From contig HG738142.1 of assembly GCA_000499405.2 (NCBI GenBank), forward strand, positions 30,763-94,762: a stretch of 64,000 nt of DNA, given 5' to 3'. This DNA comes from Onchocerca volvulus (taxonomy: Eukaryota > Nematoda > Chromadorea > Rhabditida > Onchocercidae). Position numbers and translations under genes: made by a program. This document shows, one piece after another, positions 45,501 through 57,729 of the stretch; within the stretch, counting starts at the first letter, position 1; every line of letters starts with the position of its first letter. The notes under the pieces are model-generated. The model did not search any database and was not told the origin of the DNA. It saw only the letters and a list, made by a program, of their open reading frames with translations.

Positions 45501-47816
45501 GATCTCAATAAAAAATCAGAGTGGGAAACGCATAAAAAAATTAACGAAGAAATGGAGCGGAATTTGGAGCAATTGAAGCAGGAGAAAATACAACTTCAGC
45601 TTGCACTTAATGAGAAGGAAAATCGTCGCAGCAAGCAGGTTTGAAAATTTTTTTTTTTGTTTGCATAGTGTCAAGTACTTATTATCGGTTATTAATCAGG
45701 GTATGAATAGATTGAAGGTATCATTTCGACTTATTTATCTTGATGCTCGTTGGCATTACATTTCGCATATATTGCAAAGTTTTTAAATGTAATATTTTCC
45801 AGATGGTTGCATAATTTTTTAAGATTTATTAGAAATTCAAAATGCAAAGTTACGATGAGATGGATTATAATAAATTCGCATTTCAGCTTTCTGAAATGAA
45901 GACCATGAAATGCGCATTTCAAGAAAATAAGTTAGAAGTTTCGAAGAGACGTGAATTTTTGATGAGGGAAATGAAACGCATGAGTGAAAATATTCAGGAG
46001 TTGAAGCAAAAGATCGAGGTAAATTAGGCTTTGATGAGCATATTTTATTGATGCGAAGAAAATAAGCTTTACGTAACAGGATTTGTATTCATATTTTTAG
46101 TTTTGTACTTACATAGATGTGAATAAGAAAGAAATATTTCTCGTTCATGAAATCCTTAGCATTATATTTTAAAGATGGAGGAGCGGCGCCTCAAGGCTAA
46201 ACAAGATGCAGTGGATAGAGAACTAAAACTAATGGCTATTAGCAAAAAAGTTGGTGTGTTTGCTCATGAGAAAAAATGTCCAAAAAATAGTACAGAAGCA
46301 GCACAAGGAATATTAACGAAGAGATCGACGGATCAAGAAGGAACACAACAAAAATTACAGAAAACATTTGATAAGGTTTATCATCTTTTTTCGAATTTTA
46401 TTCAAATTGAATTTGTATTAAATTTACTTAAATCATTTCCTAGTCCTATTTGCGAAAATTGTAGCCTCATTTTTAGAAATATGTATTGACTAACGGATAT
46501 CAGTAATTTGCTTAAACTTTTTTTTCTTGTTGAATTTTTTTTTTTCGAAAAAATCATTCTAATGCCATTGTTTTGGATCCGAATAAATTATGCTGGAAAA
46601 TATCCTGGTTTTGAAAAGATTGAAGACGTCAAAGTTTTTACATTTACTATCTGCTATAAAGTTTGAAATAGATTGCATGAGTAGGTAGTGAAGACCGAGG
46701 AAAGTGTAAAGGATGTCAAAGCAGAGAATTCTGGAGGCGAAGAAATCAGTGTTCCGAAAACTGATCCTCAGAAATTGCTTCCAAAAAAAAAATCTGCAGC
46801 AAATGAAAAGGTTCTTTATTCGTTAAATTCTATATTTTTTTAAAATTCGTTCTTATTCCAGTAGTTTCAGATTAATGAAACTGAAATTTCTTGATCATTT
46901 TTTCTTTTTTGTTGCATTATTTCTGTTATGAATTGGTTAAATTTTAGCTAGACTCAACTCCTGTTGTCTCAGAGAGCAAAAACTCATTTCTTGCTGTTAA
47001 AAGAACTGATAGAAGAGGAAGAACACAGATGTCAAAAGCTGAGCAGGAAGGTTATCTCATACTTTTTAAATATCGAAGTTTCACAAATGTGAACATTGAA
47101 TTTATTTGATTCTGTTCATTTAAATACCGAAAATTTTCATTTTCAGAATCGAAATTGTCACAGCCGATCATAAAAAAGAATATTCTCTCAGTTTCGGGTA
47201 CTTTATCGACTGCAGTAGGCCGATCAAAAATTGGCCGCCAGACTCGAAAAAAGCGCGAATCAGGAAAGGAAAAGACAGTCCAGTAAGTCAATTCTTGTTC
47301 TCTTTCTAAATTCAGATTGATTTGGCCATAATTGACACTGTTGAAGAAGTTATTGTTTATGTCTCTTCAGTACTGTGGCTCTCACACTTTTCGATAGTGA
47401 CATATCGTCAAGCACTATCAAACCGATATATTCCTCAACTCCACTGCTTCACAAGTAAGTTAATTGATTTCAAATGTGAGAAAATAAAACTAGGAATCTT
47501 TGTTTGACAAAAGTCTTGTAATATGTTATCAGTTCATTAATCTTAAATTTGAGATTTATGAATTGTATTTTCAGAAAGGATGAATCTTCGTTTTATGGTA
47601 GTGCAGTGAAAGACATGCAAAAGAAACGTGGAAGATCGAAAGGAAAAAAAGTGAATTTGATTTAATATTGTATCTATTCATTTAAATGAATGATAATAAA
47701 TGATAAGCAATAAAAATGAATATTTTTAGGCTGCGACAGGAATATTTGCTAATAATGATAATTCGAAGGTTGTGCAAAAGAAAGATGCTTACGATTTGGA
47801 CAGCAACTCTGATTAA
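42588..47816 (+). CDS. long coiled-coil protein with basic C-terminus
   Basis: Seventeen exons keep phase: 42588-42665, 42917-43050, 43168-43241, 43602-43702, 43858-43890, 44249-44342, 44480-44688, 44854-45003, 45307-45387, 45483-45638, 45887-46018, 46175-46375, 46685-46810, 46948-47050, 47147-47282, 47575-47650, 47730-47816 (1971 nt, 656 aa). Residues from about 20 to 480 are charged heptad-rich helix (Lys/Glu/Gln/Leu, no Pro) with no globular domain, i.e. a rod-like coiled coil. The last third is low complexity, with Lys/Arg clusters (KRTDRRGR, RSKIGRQTRKKRESGK, KKRGRSKGKK), and ends in acidic DLDSNSD. Basic clusters with Ser suggest a nuclear, chromosome or cytoskeletal partner. I do not recognise an orthologue; meiotic or kinetochore coiled-coil proteins diverge this fast in nematodes, but that is inference. 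The 43702 donor was chosen because the alternative at 43724 runs into a stop. Confidence 0.8.
45089..45207 (+). repeat. intronic 71-nt hairpin preceded by a tandem duplication
   Basis: Arms 45137-45166 and 45178-45207 pair at 29 of 30 positions (AATCTTCAGAACCACCCAAC in the left arm) around an 11-nt loop. Just before it TATTAGTACATGGTC(A)TAT and GAGCG occur at 45089 and 45119. It lies in the intron between exons 8 and 9 of the coiled-coil gene. It could be a miRNA-like precursor, a tiny transposon relic or a replication-slippage palindrome. Confidence 0.85.
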
Positions 47817-48679
47817 AAAAATTTGTTAAACAATGGCTTAAATTAATATGTCATTCTGATTGAAATAATTTCAAATAATCTTGGCATGTTTCAACAGCTT
47901 CTGAACTGCATGACATATGATCCCGAATGTTTCCTGATTGTTGAATCTTTTAACATGCTACATGCGACTTTGTATTATGTTTGTTTGTAATTATGTTGTT
48001 TATGATTATTAACATTTTCTGTGTTTAATTTGACTTATGTAATTTAAATTGCTTGAATGATAATGTTAATAGTTATAAGCAGAATTAAGCTTTCTTTGAC
48101 TGGAAAAGATCGAATTATTTTCAATTGTTGAAATGTTTGAGGTTTAAAAGTTTTTTAACCGTATGCTAAATTGCTGTTGTTTTTGTTGAGTAAGGTAATT
48201 TTTTCCGTATGCATTGGAAATTTTTCGATGAAAATTTTGCTGTTCATGGTATAATGCACCTACAATGGATATGCGAGCATGGTTCGAGAGTTTCGTAGTA
48301 CTATAATTAATGCAAGCAAATTTTATTTTCACAACAGATTAAGTCTATCCTATATTTTTTATCAGAAACGAAAAAAAAAATGAATATAATTTCAATTTAT
48401 ACGGAAAATCCCGCCTTTTTTTTTTAATTAGTTTGTTACAGAATCATTAATTGCCGAAGTATTCAAATCATTTCCTGATTTTATTTTGTTTTATTTATAT
48501 TTTTCCTTTTTTTTTTTTCAATTATAATTTTCCCATACTTTATCTCTTTTTTTCGATTAAAAAATATTACATTTCGGTTGATTTTCTCAGGTATTGCTAT
48601 TTATATATATGCGATGAACTGGAAGATGATGAAAACTTTTTTTTTTTATTCGAAGTTTTTAATGCTAATTTCAGCCGGA
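47817..48679. other. 3' flank of the coiled-coil gene
   Basis: AT-rich with no exon. The first few hundred bases probably hold the 3' UTR. A 48451-48783 plus-strand ORF runs into the minisatellite and is Phe/Tyr-rich, so it is rejected. Confidence 0.6.
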
Positions 48680-49025
48680 GACAGATTACGAACCAAATTA
48701 GGAACCAGGTATTAGCCAGATTACCAATCAAACAGGTAGCAAATATTAATCAAATTATCAATCAATTAGGTACCAAATATTAGTCAGATTATCAATCATT
48801 TAGGCATCAAATATCAACAAGATTAACAATCAGTTAGGCATCAAATATTAACCAAATTATCAATCAATCAATTAGGCATCAAATATTAACCAGCCTATTG
48901 ATCAATAAGGCATCAAATATTCGCCAGATTATCGATCAATTAGGTATCAAATATTAGCCAAATTATCAATCAATCAATTAGGCATCAAATATTAGCCTGA
49001 TTATCGATCAATTAGATATCAAATA
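48680..49025. repeat. minisatellite, about 36-bp unit
   Basis: About nine units of ATTAGGCATCAAATATTA then (A/G)CCA(A/G)ATTATCAATCA occur. Some units have an extra ATCA. Substitutions are spread evenly. Confidence 0.85.
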
Positions 49026-50562
49026 TCTATTTATTTTGTTGCGAGAAATTTCAACTATTGTTTATTTATCGATTGTCATTGGGAGAAATTATTACAGGAT
49101 ACTGTAATGAAATTACACAAATAAAAATGATACATTTCATAACAAAATATGAAAAAGAGAAAAAATTATTTGATCTTTCTAAAAAATGGTTAACTTTTCT
49201 AACATAATAAATTATCATTTCAATAATTGAATTTTTTTTAATTCCTTTAATTTCTTCAACGAAATATTATTATTTTAATCGATTAACGCATTATTATACA
49301 TTGTTTAATCAAATTTGTGACAAATTTGAAAAAAAAAAATAAATAATATATTGTTGAGCAGAAAAATGTAAAAAACAAAAGAATTTTACGAAAGAGTAAA
49401 ATAATACGAGAATAATTTAATTACAACAATGCAAGGAAAAAAAATCGCATCAAACAATAAATAAATAAAAAATATTGGAGGCACAGTGAAATAAGTAAAT
49501 TTTTTTTATATACAATAGAAAAAAATTGAGCAGAATAAGAAAATAATACAAAATTTTTTTCTTTTTTTTTTTTTGATTTTTCAGCAAATATTTTTAAAGA
49601 ATATGTTTTGAATAAAATTAATGTTTCTTGTCCATTTTGAATAATTATTTATTTATTTTTTTTTTTGATTATAAATTAATTCAAAAATTAGTCAAATATC
49701 GAAATATCTCTTTTTTTTTCCAATATTACAAATTTGATCCGTTAAATTTCTTCTAATTTCATTTTCGGCAAAAATAGCAAAAATGATCGAAAAATACATC
49801 ATTTAAATTGATTTGAAAATTGATTAATTTCGACTTTTCTTCTTATTGATTTTTAAACAATTTTCAAACATTTTTGCGAATTAATCAATCAATTGATTAA
49901 CGTCATCGATATTGCGGGTATTGTACTCAGAATATTAAAGATTCATCGATTGCGCACAATTTTTTTTTTTTTTTTTTTTTTTAAACTTGAAACATGAAGA
50001 GAGAGAGAGGGAGAGAGAGAAAGAGAAAAAGAAAGAAAGAAGAAAGGAAAAAAAATATGACAAAAAATTGAACATTCCTGAAAAATTCATGCTGAAAATT
50101 ATGAGGACGATAAGAAAATTTTCAAAAATTTATATATATATATATATATAGAGAGAGAGATGTATATACATATTAGAGAATAATAAATTAATCGATTTTA
50201 GAATTTAACAAAAATTTTTGTTAAATTTTAACAATAACACTTTTTAAAATTTTCATTTATTCAATAAATAAATAAATAAATAAACAAATAAACAGTAAAT
50301 AATAATAAGTGACAATACAAATGATAAATAATTCAAAAAAAAAAAAATGATTCGCTGAGTTTATCATTATCAAAAAATATATCATTTTTTTTTTTTTCTT
50401 CATTTTCTTCTTTTCTTTTTTTTTTTCTATTTTTGATAAATTTGATTTTATTGTCATATTATACTAGATTATCTTGACAAAATTAATTCCATTCCATTAA
50501 AATTAATTCCATTTCCATTTTCTTTCTTTCTTCCCTTTTTTTTTCCATTTTTTTTTTTCATT
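49026..50562. other. gene-free stretch with simple repeats
   Basis: GA-rich run at 50000-50045, AT and GAGA run at 50132-50160, AAAT run at 50263-50290 and several T-runs. No exon was found. It includes the likely 3' UTR of the zinc-ribbon gene. Confidence 0.6.
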
Positions 50563-53500
50563 TCATGAAAATTCGATACGTTCCGTTTCCGGATAACGGA
50601 AATACATATAAAAAGCACGAAATAGCAAGATTAGACCAAATACTGCTATCACTGCAACTGTAATAAAAAAGAATTTAAAAAAAAAAAAAAAGATTAATGA
50701 AATTGATAATTATATCAATTATATCAAAATAAATTATTATTTATTATTTCATAAATTTGATATTATTTAGCTAAAGAATTGAATTACAAAAATTTCATTA
50801 AGTTACGAAAAATTTAATTGCAATAGATTTAATTTAATTAAATTTTAAAATTGCAGCACATATTTAAGTATTAGAATTATTATTATTCATAAATTTGATG
50901 TTTGTAACTAATAAAATGAATTAATATTCCTATTAAGTTAAAAAAAAAAAATTTAATAGCAATAAATATAATTCAAGTAAATTTTTTGAAATCATAGTAT
51001 ATATTCAAATGTTATCAGAGATATTTCATCGGAATATTTCATCATTTCTTAAATTTATATATTCAAAAAAACAAAAAAAGAGAAAAAAAAGACAATTATT
51101 TGAATATTTTAAATAATTAATATCTGAATATCATAAAATTAATCGACGATTTGCTCTTAAATTTCTGAATTTTTTTTTCAAAAAATACTCGAATATTTCA
51201 AATAATTAAGATACTATTTGAAAACCATAAAATTATTTGACGATATTTTTTTTTAATTTTTGGAATTTAAAAAGAAAACAATTACATGTAACAATGGTTA
51301 TTTGCTTATTTTATATAATTTATTAACAATAATTTACTTGATTTATTTGTATATTTCCACAACATTGATTAATTAAATGAATTCAAAATTATAATTTACA
51401 TGAATTTAAACTTGAGAAATGATACAAAAAAAAAAAAACTAACAAGCAATGGAATAGCTCGTCGAACAATTAGCAAATATTCTTGTTCCCAAACCAAAAG
51501 TTAAACTAACGATTAAAAATAGTAATCCAAATATGATATGTGAATATGTTCGTATTCGTATCTGTTAAAAAGAAAAAAATATAAAATAATTTTCAACAAA
51601 ATTTTTTAAATAATTGAAATTCATTAAAATGTTTTATTTTTATTTATGACTTAAATATTTTCAATCAAAATTTTGGCAAAATTATTCGAGAATTTCCGAA
51701 TGATTTATTCGATAATTTTGTTAGAAATCTCTTTTTTTTTTTTACAAAATTTTCAAAATTAATTGTATTATATTTAAAGAATTTCTTTATTTTTTTCGTA
51801 ATAAATATATGTAAGAAACATACATAATGACCAATGGAAATTGCAGTATGGCAAAATGGACATCGTACGATACCAGCAGGTCGATAGTACTGAAAAAATG
51901 GAAAAAAAAAATCAATAATTTATTTTTATTCAAATTAGTTAAATGATAATTTTTGTTTTTTTTTTTGCATTTGTTAAAATTTTTTTTAATTTTTTTTTTT
52001 TTTAAATTCATATTTCATATAAATATTGGTGATTAACGGATGATACGGGATGGAAGGAGAAGGAAGAAACAAGAAATGAGGAGAAACGAAAGATGTTGGA
52101 ATTTTTTTTTTTTTCACTTAAATTAAAAATGACACAAAATTGTCCCCATTTGCCTATTTAGCAGCGATCTCTTGCCGATTAGTAATTTTTTAATTCATTC
52201 CGAATAAAATCGATGAAAAATATCCAATTAATAGTGTAAAAAATGAATTTAAACAGAAAATTGCTAATCGATCAATTTAGAACTCAAGATCGAAGATAGC
52301 GAAAATATTGTCATTTGGTATTGATGAATCGAATTCATGAATGGAAGTAGTATTAATTATATTGATCAATTGATCGAATCCAGGAAATGAAATATCAGTT
52401 ATATTGATAAGCCAAATGAATTCAGGAAATGGAATATTAGCTGTACTGTTGAACGGAATAAATAATTCAAGAATCAGAAATAGTCTTAGTTCTACTGATA
52501 AACGGATGAATTCAGGAAACGAAATATCAATTGTATTGATAGGCCGAATTAATTCAAAAATCGGAATTAGTATCAGTTGCACTGATGATAAATAGAATGA
52601 ATTCAGGGAGCGAAAACAGGTATCAGTTATATTGATGAATTAGATGAATTTAGAAAATTACGAATGATTAAAATTTTAAAATGTTAAGAAAGATTTAAAA
52701 AGAATGACAAAAATTGACTTACCAAAAATCTTCCATTACATTTTGGACAAGCATATGTTGGACCAGGAATATCTTTCGGATAGGCAACTTTGAGTAATGG
52801 TGTACCTTTAATTATTTATTATTTGTAACTTATTCAAAAAATATAAATAATCGCAGCATTTTTCTCCTTTTTTTTTTTTTTTTTTTTTTAGAGTTTTAAC
52901 AATGAAATTTTAATTTTAATAATACGTATTGTGAGAAAGGAAGCAGTTAAAAAAAATGTAGAAATTATAAAATTTCAAATATTTTTTTTTGCCTTAATTT
53001 TTTTTTTTTTTTTTTTTTTGAAATAAGATGTTAATGCTTAATTCACATTGGTTGTAAGCAATATTAGTCTAAGATAATGAAGCAACAAGGGTCGAAGGTC
53101 AGGAATTGTTTTTTTTTTTTTTTTTCTCACAAAGAGTCCAAATTACGTTTCAAGCCTCCGCCATTATTTCAAGCCACTAAAGCATCTTCAAATTGAATTT
53201 TTTTGTTGAAAAAGTATATATTATTATAATAAGCATTAATAATATCTTAATTTCAATGAAGTTTTGCAATTTCTATAATTTAATTTTTAAATGATTTAGA
53301 AATTGGGAAATTTTTAGAACAAATATTACTCTTTTAAATATTATTTCTATATGGTAGAATAAAAAAAAAAAAGAAGCACAAACCAGCTGGATATGGTGGA
53401 TAGCCATCAAAATATGATGGTGATTCAGGTGGCCAATCTTGTTCTTCCAGGCTATTTGGTGGTAAACATGGACTAGTTAATGAATATGCAGGTGGTGGGC

Positions 53501-55011
53501 CTTTGATTAAGTTTGTTGGAAATACTTCTAAAAATGTATTGCTTATTATAAGGTAAATGTCTTATTATTATTATCAATATTATTATTATTATCATTATTA
53601 TTACTAATATTACTAACTGCCCAAGCTAGTCTATATAAATAAAAATATCTGTTAAATTTGCATAAAAATGCGCACCTACTCAAATGCAACAACGTTGTTT
53701 CAAAATTTTAAAACAATCGATGAAGAACTTGAAATGTTGTATCAAAAACCACAATGAACATTTACATTTTTATTTATATCGATTCCTTATCCACTATTAT
53801 CTAGAGTGAATCAATGATTGGTTGATATCACTTTGTTTATCTGTTAATCGGAGCATTTTGGCGGGAAACATGTTTAACCTTATGGAGAGACGAAAAAAAA
53901 AAAGTAGGATATAACAACGCTTTTTCGAATGCAACACTGTGTCCAATTTTCAATGTAACCAGTGAAGAACTTGTAACACAGTGTCAAAACACAAAATAGA
54001 AATTTACATTTCCATTTATATAAAACATTGTTGATAAGAATTAATATATTAAAAATGAATATTTCAGATAAAATTAATAGTTTATTAGCTGAAAAAAGAA
54101 TAATTCAATAAATTCCTTATTCTATAAAATTGTAGGAAATAATTTGTATTCATAATTCTGTTATCTAATATGAGCATTTTTTTTTGTCTTGATTGACCTA
54201 AATTTCTGATGAAAATTTTTTGAATCGATTGGGAAAATTTTCTTAATTTTAATTCTTTTTGCCAAATATACAATAATTTTGCGTAGTTCCAAATAATTCC
54301 TTAATTTCTATCCGTACATCAAAATTTATGTGTACCAATAAATTTTTTACAATTTTTTTTTTTTTGAAATCAACAAGAAAATTTCATGAATGTTTACAAA
54401 AATTTCACGTGACAGTAGTTCGTTAAGTGTCAGCAATTGTTTACAACGAAATAAGTATTAATTTTAAAACAGATCAATTAAGAAGAAAGAAAAAGAACCG
54501 AAAAATTTTTTGCATGTCATATGATCACGAATTTCCAAACTTTTTTTTCGAGTTGAAACTATTTTTTTTTTTATTTTTTGTTTTGAATATCTAACATTGA
54601 ACATTCGAATATTTAAGCTTACATGCATGTATGAAAAAAAGATATAGAATTAAGCATTTTTTTTTCTAAATAATTTGTATGCTAATTTCTGGACATTAAA
54701 TTTCACTTTTCTGCTAGTAATATTGGAAAATAATTTGATTGAAATCTGAACATATTGGAAATTGAAAATTAAAAATATTTTCACTTACCTAACAAACATT
54801 CTCTATTAATTTCTTCCATAGCTTCATTTTCGCTATCATCATCATCATTCTTTGTTTGATTAACAGTTTTTTTCATCATTGTTGTTATCTTAATTGAAGA
54901 ATGTTGATTAATTTGAATTTCGTGATGAACAGTACGAATATTCCCGGTATTTTGATTACTATTATCATTTATGCTATTATTGGTAATCGTGATAATTTCA
55001 TCAGATATCAT
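50563..55011 (-). CDS. zinc-ribbon, two-TM protein resembling TMEM55/PIP4P
   Basis: Six exons join in phase: 55011-54789, 53527-53384, 52805-52723, 51889-51824, 51561-51444, 50657-50563 (729 nt, 242 aa). Residues 1-75 are polar and acidic; 80-130 are Pro/Tyr-rich (GPPPAYS, PPSYFDGYPPYPAG). A cytosolic zinc ribbon follows: C142-PK-C145...FL, then RCPFCHTAISIG (C160, C163). Two hydrophobic segments lie at about 178-198 and 212-230, then a short tail ends ERIEFS. The C-x-x-C..FL, RCPxC..SIG and twin-TM order matches the C-terminal half of TMEM55 (phosphatidylinositol-4,5-bisphosphate 4-phosphatase family, late endosome/lysosome). The N-terminal cysteine-rich half of that family, with its proposed CX5R motif, is missing, so phosphatase activity should not be assumed. 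A distinct zinc-ribbon membrane family is the alternative. Confidence 0.65.
52300..52660. repeat. intronic degenerate repeat, about 55-60 bp period
   Basis: GAATTCAGGAAAYGAAATAT then CAGTTATATTGAT recurs at about 52320, 52375, 52428, 52508 and 52600, with heavy substitution, in intron 3 of the zinc-ribbon gene (52722-51890). Both long frames over it (100-codon minus, 63-codon plus) are repeat translations. Confidence 0.7.
53629..54025 (-). mobile_element. two non-autonomous Helitron 5' ends in tandem
   Basis: On the minus strand the sequence from 53782 begins TCGATATAAATAAAAATGTA. It continues with ATCGATTGTTTTAAAATTTT and GCATTTGAGTAGGTGCGCAT, matching in order the start of the Helitron relic at 23217 (AAAAATGTAAAT, ATCGATTGCTTTCAAATTTG, TGTATTCGAATAGGCGCAT). 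A second, more diverged copy reads from about 54022 (TATATAAATGGAAATGTAAA, GAAGTTCTTCACTGG in its middle, TTGCATTCGAA). Both lie in intron 1 of the zinc-ribbon gene. No coding part is present. Confidence 0.6.
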
Positions 55012-57186
55012 TATTTTGACAACGATAGATTAATGAAAATAATAGTATCGTTATTAATTGATACTAAAATGATGATAGTTGCAATACAGTAATCCAATAA
55101 TCAGAAAGTTTTCGTAAATGAGAGTTTAATAAACTAAACATAAAAGTAAGTATTAGTTGTTTGATAACTTTTTTATTGATTGTGAAATGAATTTACTTCA
55201 TTTTTCGTTTAATTTAAAAAATATTGAAAATTATTGGCAAAATATTCCAGTTTCTTATATTAATATATCGATATTTAATTTACATTATCTAAATTATTAA
55301 AATAATTATTAAATTAACAGAAATTACATGAATTTTGTTTAAAATGCTAATTAAATTTGCAATCTGAAACATTGATAATAAGTAATCTAAAACTATAAAT
55401 AAGTAATGGAAATATTTTGAATTAATTTTCAATGAAAATGAAAAGCTTTAATTATGCAAAAAATAATCAAATTATTTCATTATTTTAACAAATAAAATAT
55501 AATTTATGTTTTATTGTTTTGTTCATCTATTTCTTATCGTTTGATAGGGGGAAAAAAAATATATTTTAGAATTGAAAAAGAAAAAAAAAATTAATAATAA
55601 GAGAACAATTAAATTTCATTTAATGTAAATACTATTTAAGTTCAAAAGTTGTTAGAACAAAAAGGTTTCGAGAAAATTTTGACAAAATTTGTTACAAATG
55701 AAAATTTCAACATTCTTTACTTCTCTTCTTCCTCTTTTCTTCTTATCTCCGCTTTCCTAACCGGATTTTTATTATTTCTTCATTCCTGTCCTCATTTCCG
55801 GTAAATTAAGTCTCTTTATTCCTAATGATAAATATTTCCGCAATCAATTCTGGCATTCTCTGGCATAATTCGTTAATTTCTTCTTCATTTATCTGCACTA
55901 CAAATACTAATTAATCATCTATTTAATTATTTAATTATTTAATGACAAAACAACAATAATAGTAATACTGGCAATTATCATTGTTGTTACAATAACAAGA
56001 AGATAATAGTAATACATAGAAAAGATGAAATTATACAAATTTTTAATTAATTATCAGCAATTTTTAAATTGAAAAAACAAAAAACCTAAGAAGATAAAAA
56101 AGGCTTATTTTCATTTTATATAACAAAAAAAAAAGTCGAATTTTATTTTATACAAATATTTTATTTGCATTTTATATAACACTTTATAAATATATATATA
56201 TACAAAAAAAAGGTTTCAATGTCATTTTATAATATAAAGAAAATTCAAATGAAAAAAGAAAATGAAACAAAAAGTGGAAAAGTTTTTTGATTGAAGAAAA
56301 AAAAATATTTATTGATAAATATAACATTTCTTATTTCAAATGTAAAATTATTTTAGCTAAGACAAGACAAAAAACAAACGAAATTGAAAAATCAAAAGAA
56401 ATGAATAAATGAATGCATTTGAATTCAGATGGTTAAGGTTTAAGTTTTAAAAAGATTAAAGATTAATGATATTTTTTGTTATATTATAGTTTCAAAAAAA
56501 AAAAGAATGAAATATATGACAAACGAGAAAAGGAAGAAATGAATGAATGAATGAACTGAAAAGAAGGAAATGAATAAATATGAAGGAATGAAGAAAAGGA
56601 AGGAATAAAAGAAGAAATAATTTTTTGTTGTAAAAAGGCAAGATTTTTATTTTAATCTTTTTTCTTTTTCGTTTTGTTTTTTTTTTTTTGTTCAATAAAC
56701 AAATATGACGTTTTATTTTTCTATTTTTTCAACAAAAATATGAAAAGTTTAATATTGCGAAATGTTTCAGTAATGGAAAACTTAAAAAAGAAATGAAAAA
56801 AAAAAAAGGGGGCGAAATCGGTCGATGGAATTGTTCTATAATGTGGCAATGTTTATTTGTTGTTTTTTGCTTTTTGTTTTTTTTTTTTTGATAATATATA
56901 AAAATCTTCGAAATGAATTGAAATTTTTAATCGAAAAATATAAATTAAGCGATTTAAAACAATAATTAAATCATTTTAATACTATTTAATTTATAATATA
57001 TCATATAAAATTTTTAAAAGAATTCATGGGAAAGGATATCGATTAATTTCATACAAAGTTTTTTTTTTTTTTTTTTTTTACGAAAAGATAACGATTATTA
57101 CTTTTGCAAATGTTAAAGTTAATTAGTTATCAATTAAATATTAATATTGATATTATTGAGTATTCATTTTAATTATTTGATTTTTA
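55012..57186. other. gene-free stretch upstream of the zinc-ribbon gene
   Basis: AT-rich. It contains a GAATGAATGAAT run at 56538-56555, A-runs and a minus-strand Lys/Phe-rich ORF that looks compositional. No promoter motif stands out. Confidence 0.55.
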
Positions 57187-57579
57187 ACTTATTAATTTGT
57201 CATATCTATAAGATTCACATAAACTTTTAAATATAGTTCCAAAAGAATTAGTTTTATAATATGAATTTAATCCAATTCATGAATTTTATTTTCTTTCATT
57301 CTTTAATAGAAAAAAAAAAAAAAAAGAAAAGAAGAAGAAAATATTTGACTTTTAAACGCAAAATATCATTGCTTGCAACAATTTCGATGTTATTTCTTAA
57401 TCGAATTTTAAACATTAATAAAAATTGTCGACAAATTTTTCAGCTGATTTTCAAATGTTTCAAATTCTGAAAAATTCCCTAAATTACATTTTCAAAGTCT
57501 CGCCCACTATTCCGAAAAAACCTCTCCAAAACAATCCGGTAATATTAAAAGATTCATGTCGAGAAATGATACGTATGAT
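57187..57579. repeat. 393-bp duplicated segment, copy 1
   Basis: Nearly identical to 59574-59965: one substitution (CAATCCGG versus CAATCTGG) and one A-run length change. It carries a possible exon-like frame after ATTTTTCAG at about 57445 (FQMFQILKNS..PTIPKKP), too short to judge. Confidence 0.95.
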
Positions 57580-57720
57580 TATTTTTAAATATAAAAAAAA
57601 AATGATTAGCAAATCAAAAATTATGATAATTTGAAAATTTTGGAAAATTTAGCTCTATTTGATAAGGTTCGAAAAAGTGTATTTTGTATGATAACACAGA
57701 TTATTTGTAGCCTATGATAA
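57580..57720. repeat. segment homologous to 59966-60122 in inverted orientation
   Basis: Just after copy 1 the sequence ATGATTAGCAAAT..TTATGATAATTT..TTTAGCTCTATTTGATAA..TTCGAAAAAG matches the reverse complement of the sequence that follows copy 2, with many small differences. Confidence 0.75.
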
Positions 57721-57729
57721 TTAGGCTTT

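Noticed and set aside
52277..52595. 100-codon ORF in intron 3 of the zinc-ribbon gene
   Set aside because: Repeats of the same 55-60 bp unit give repeated peptide wording; opposite strand is equally open.
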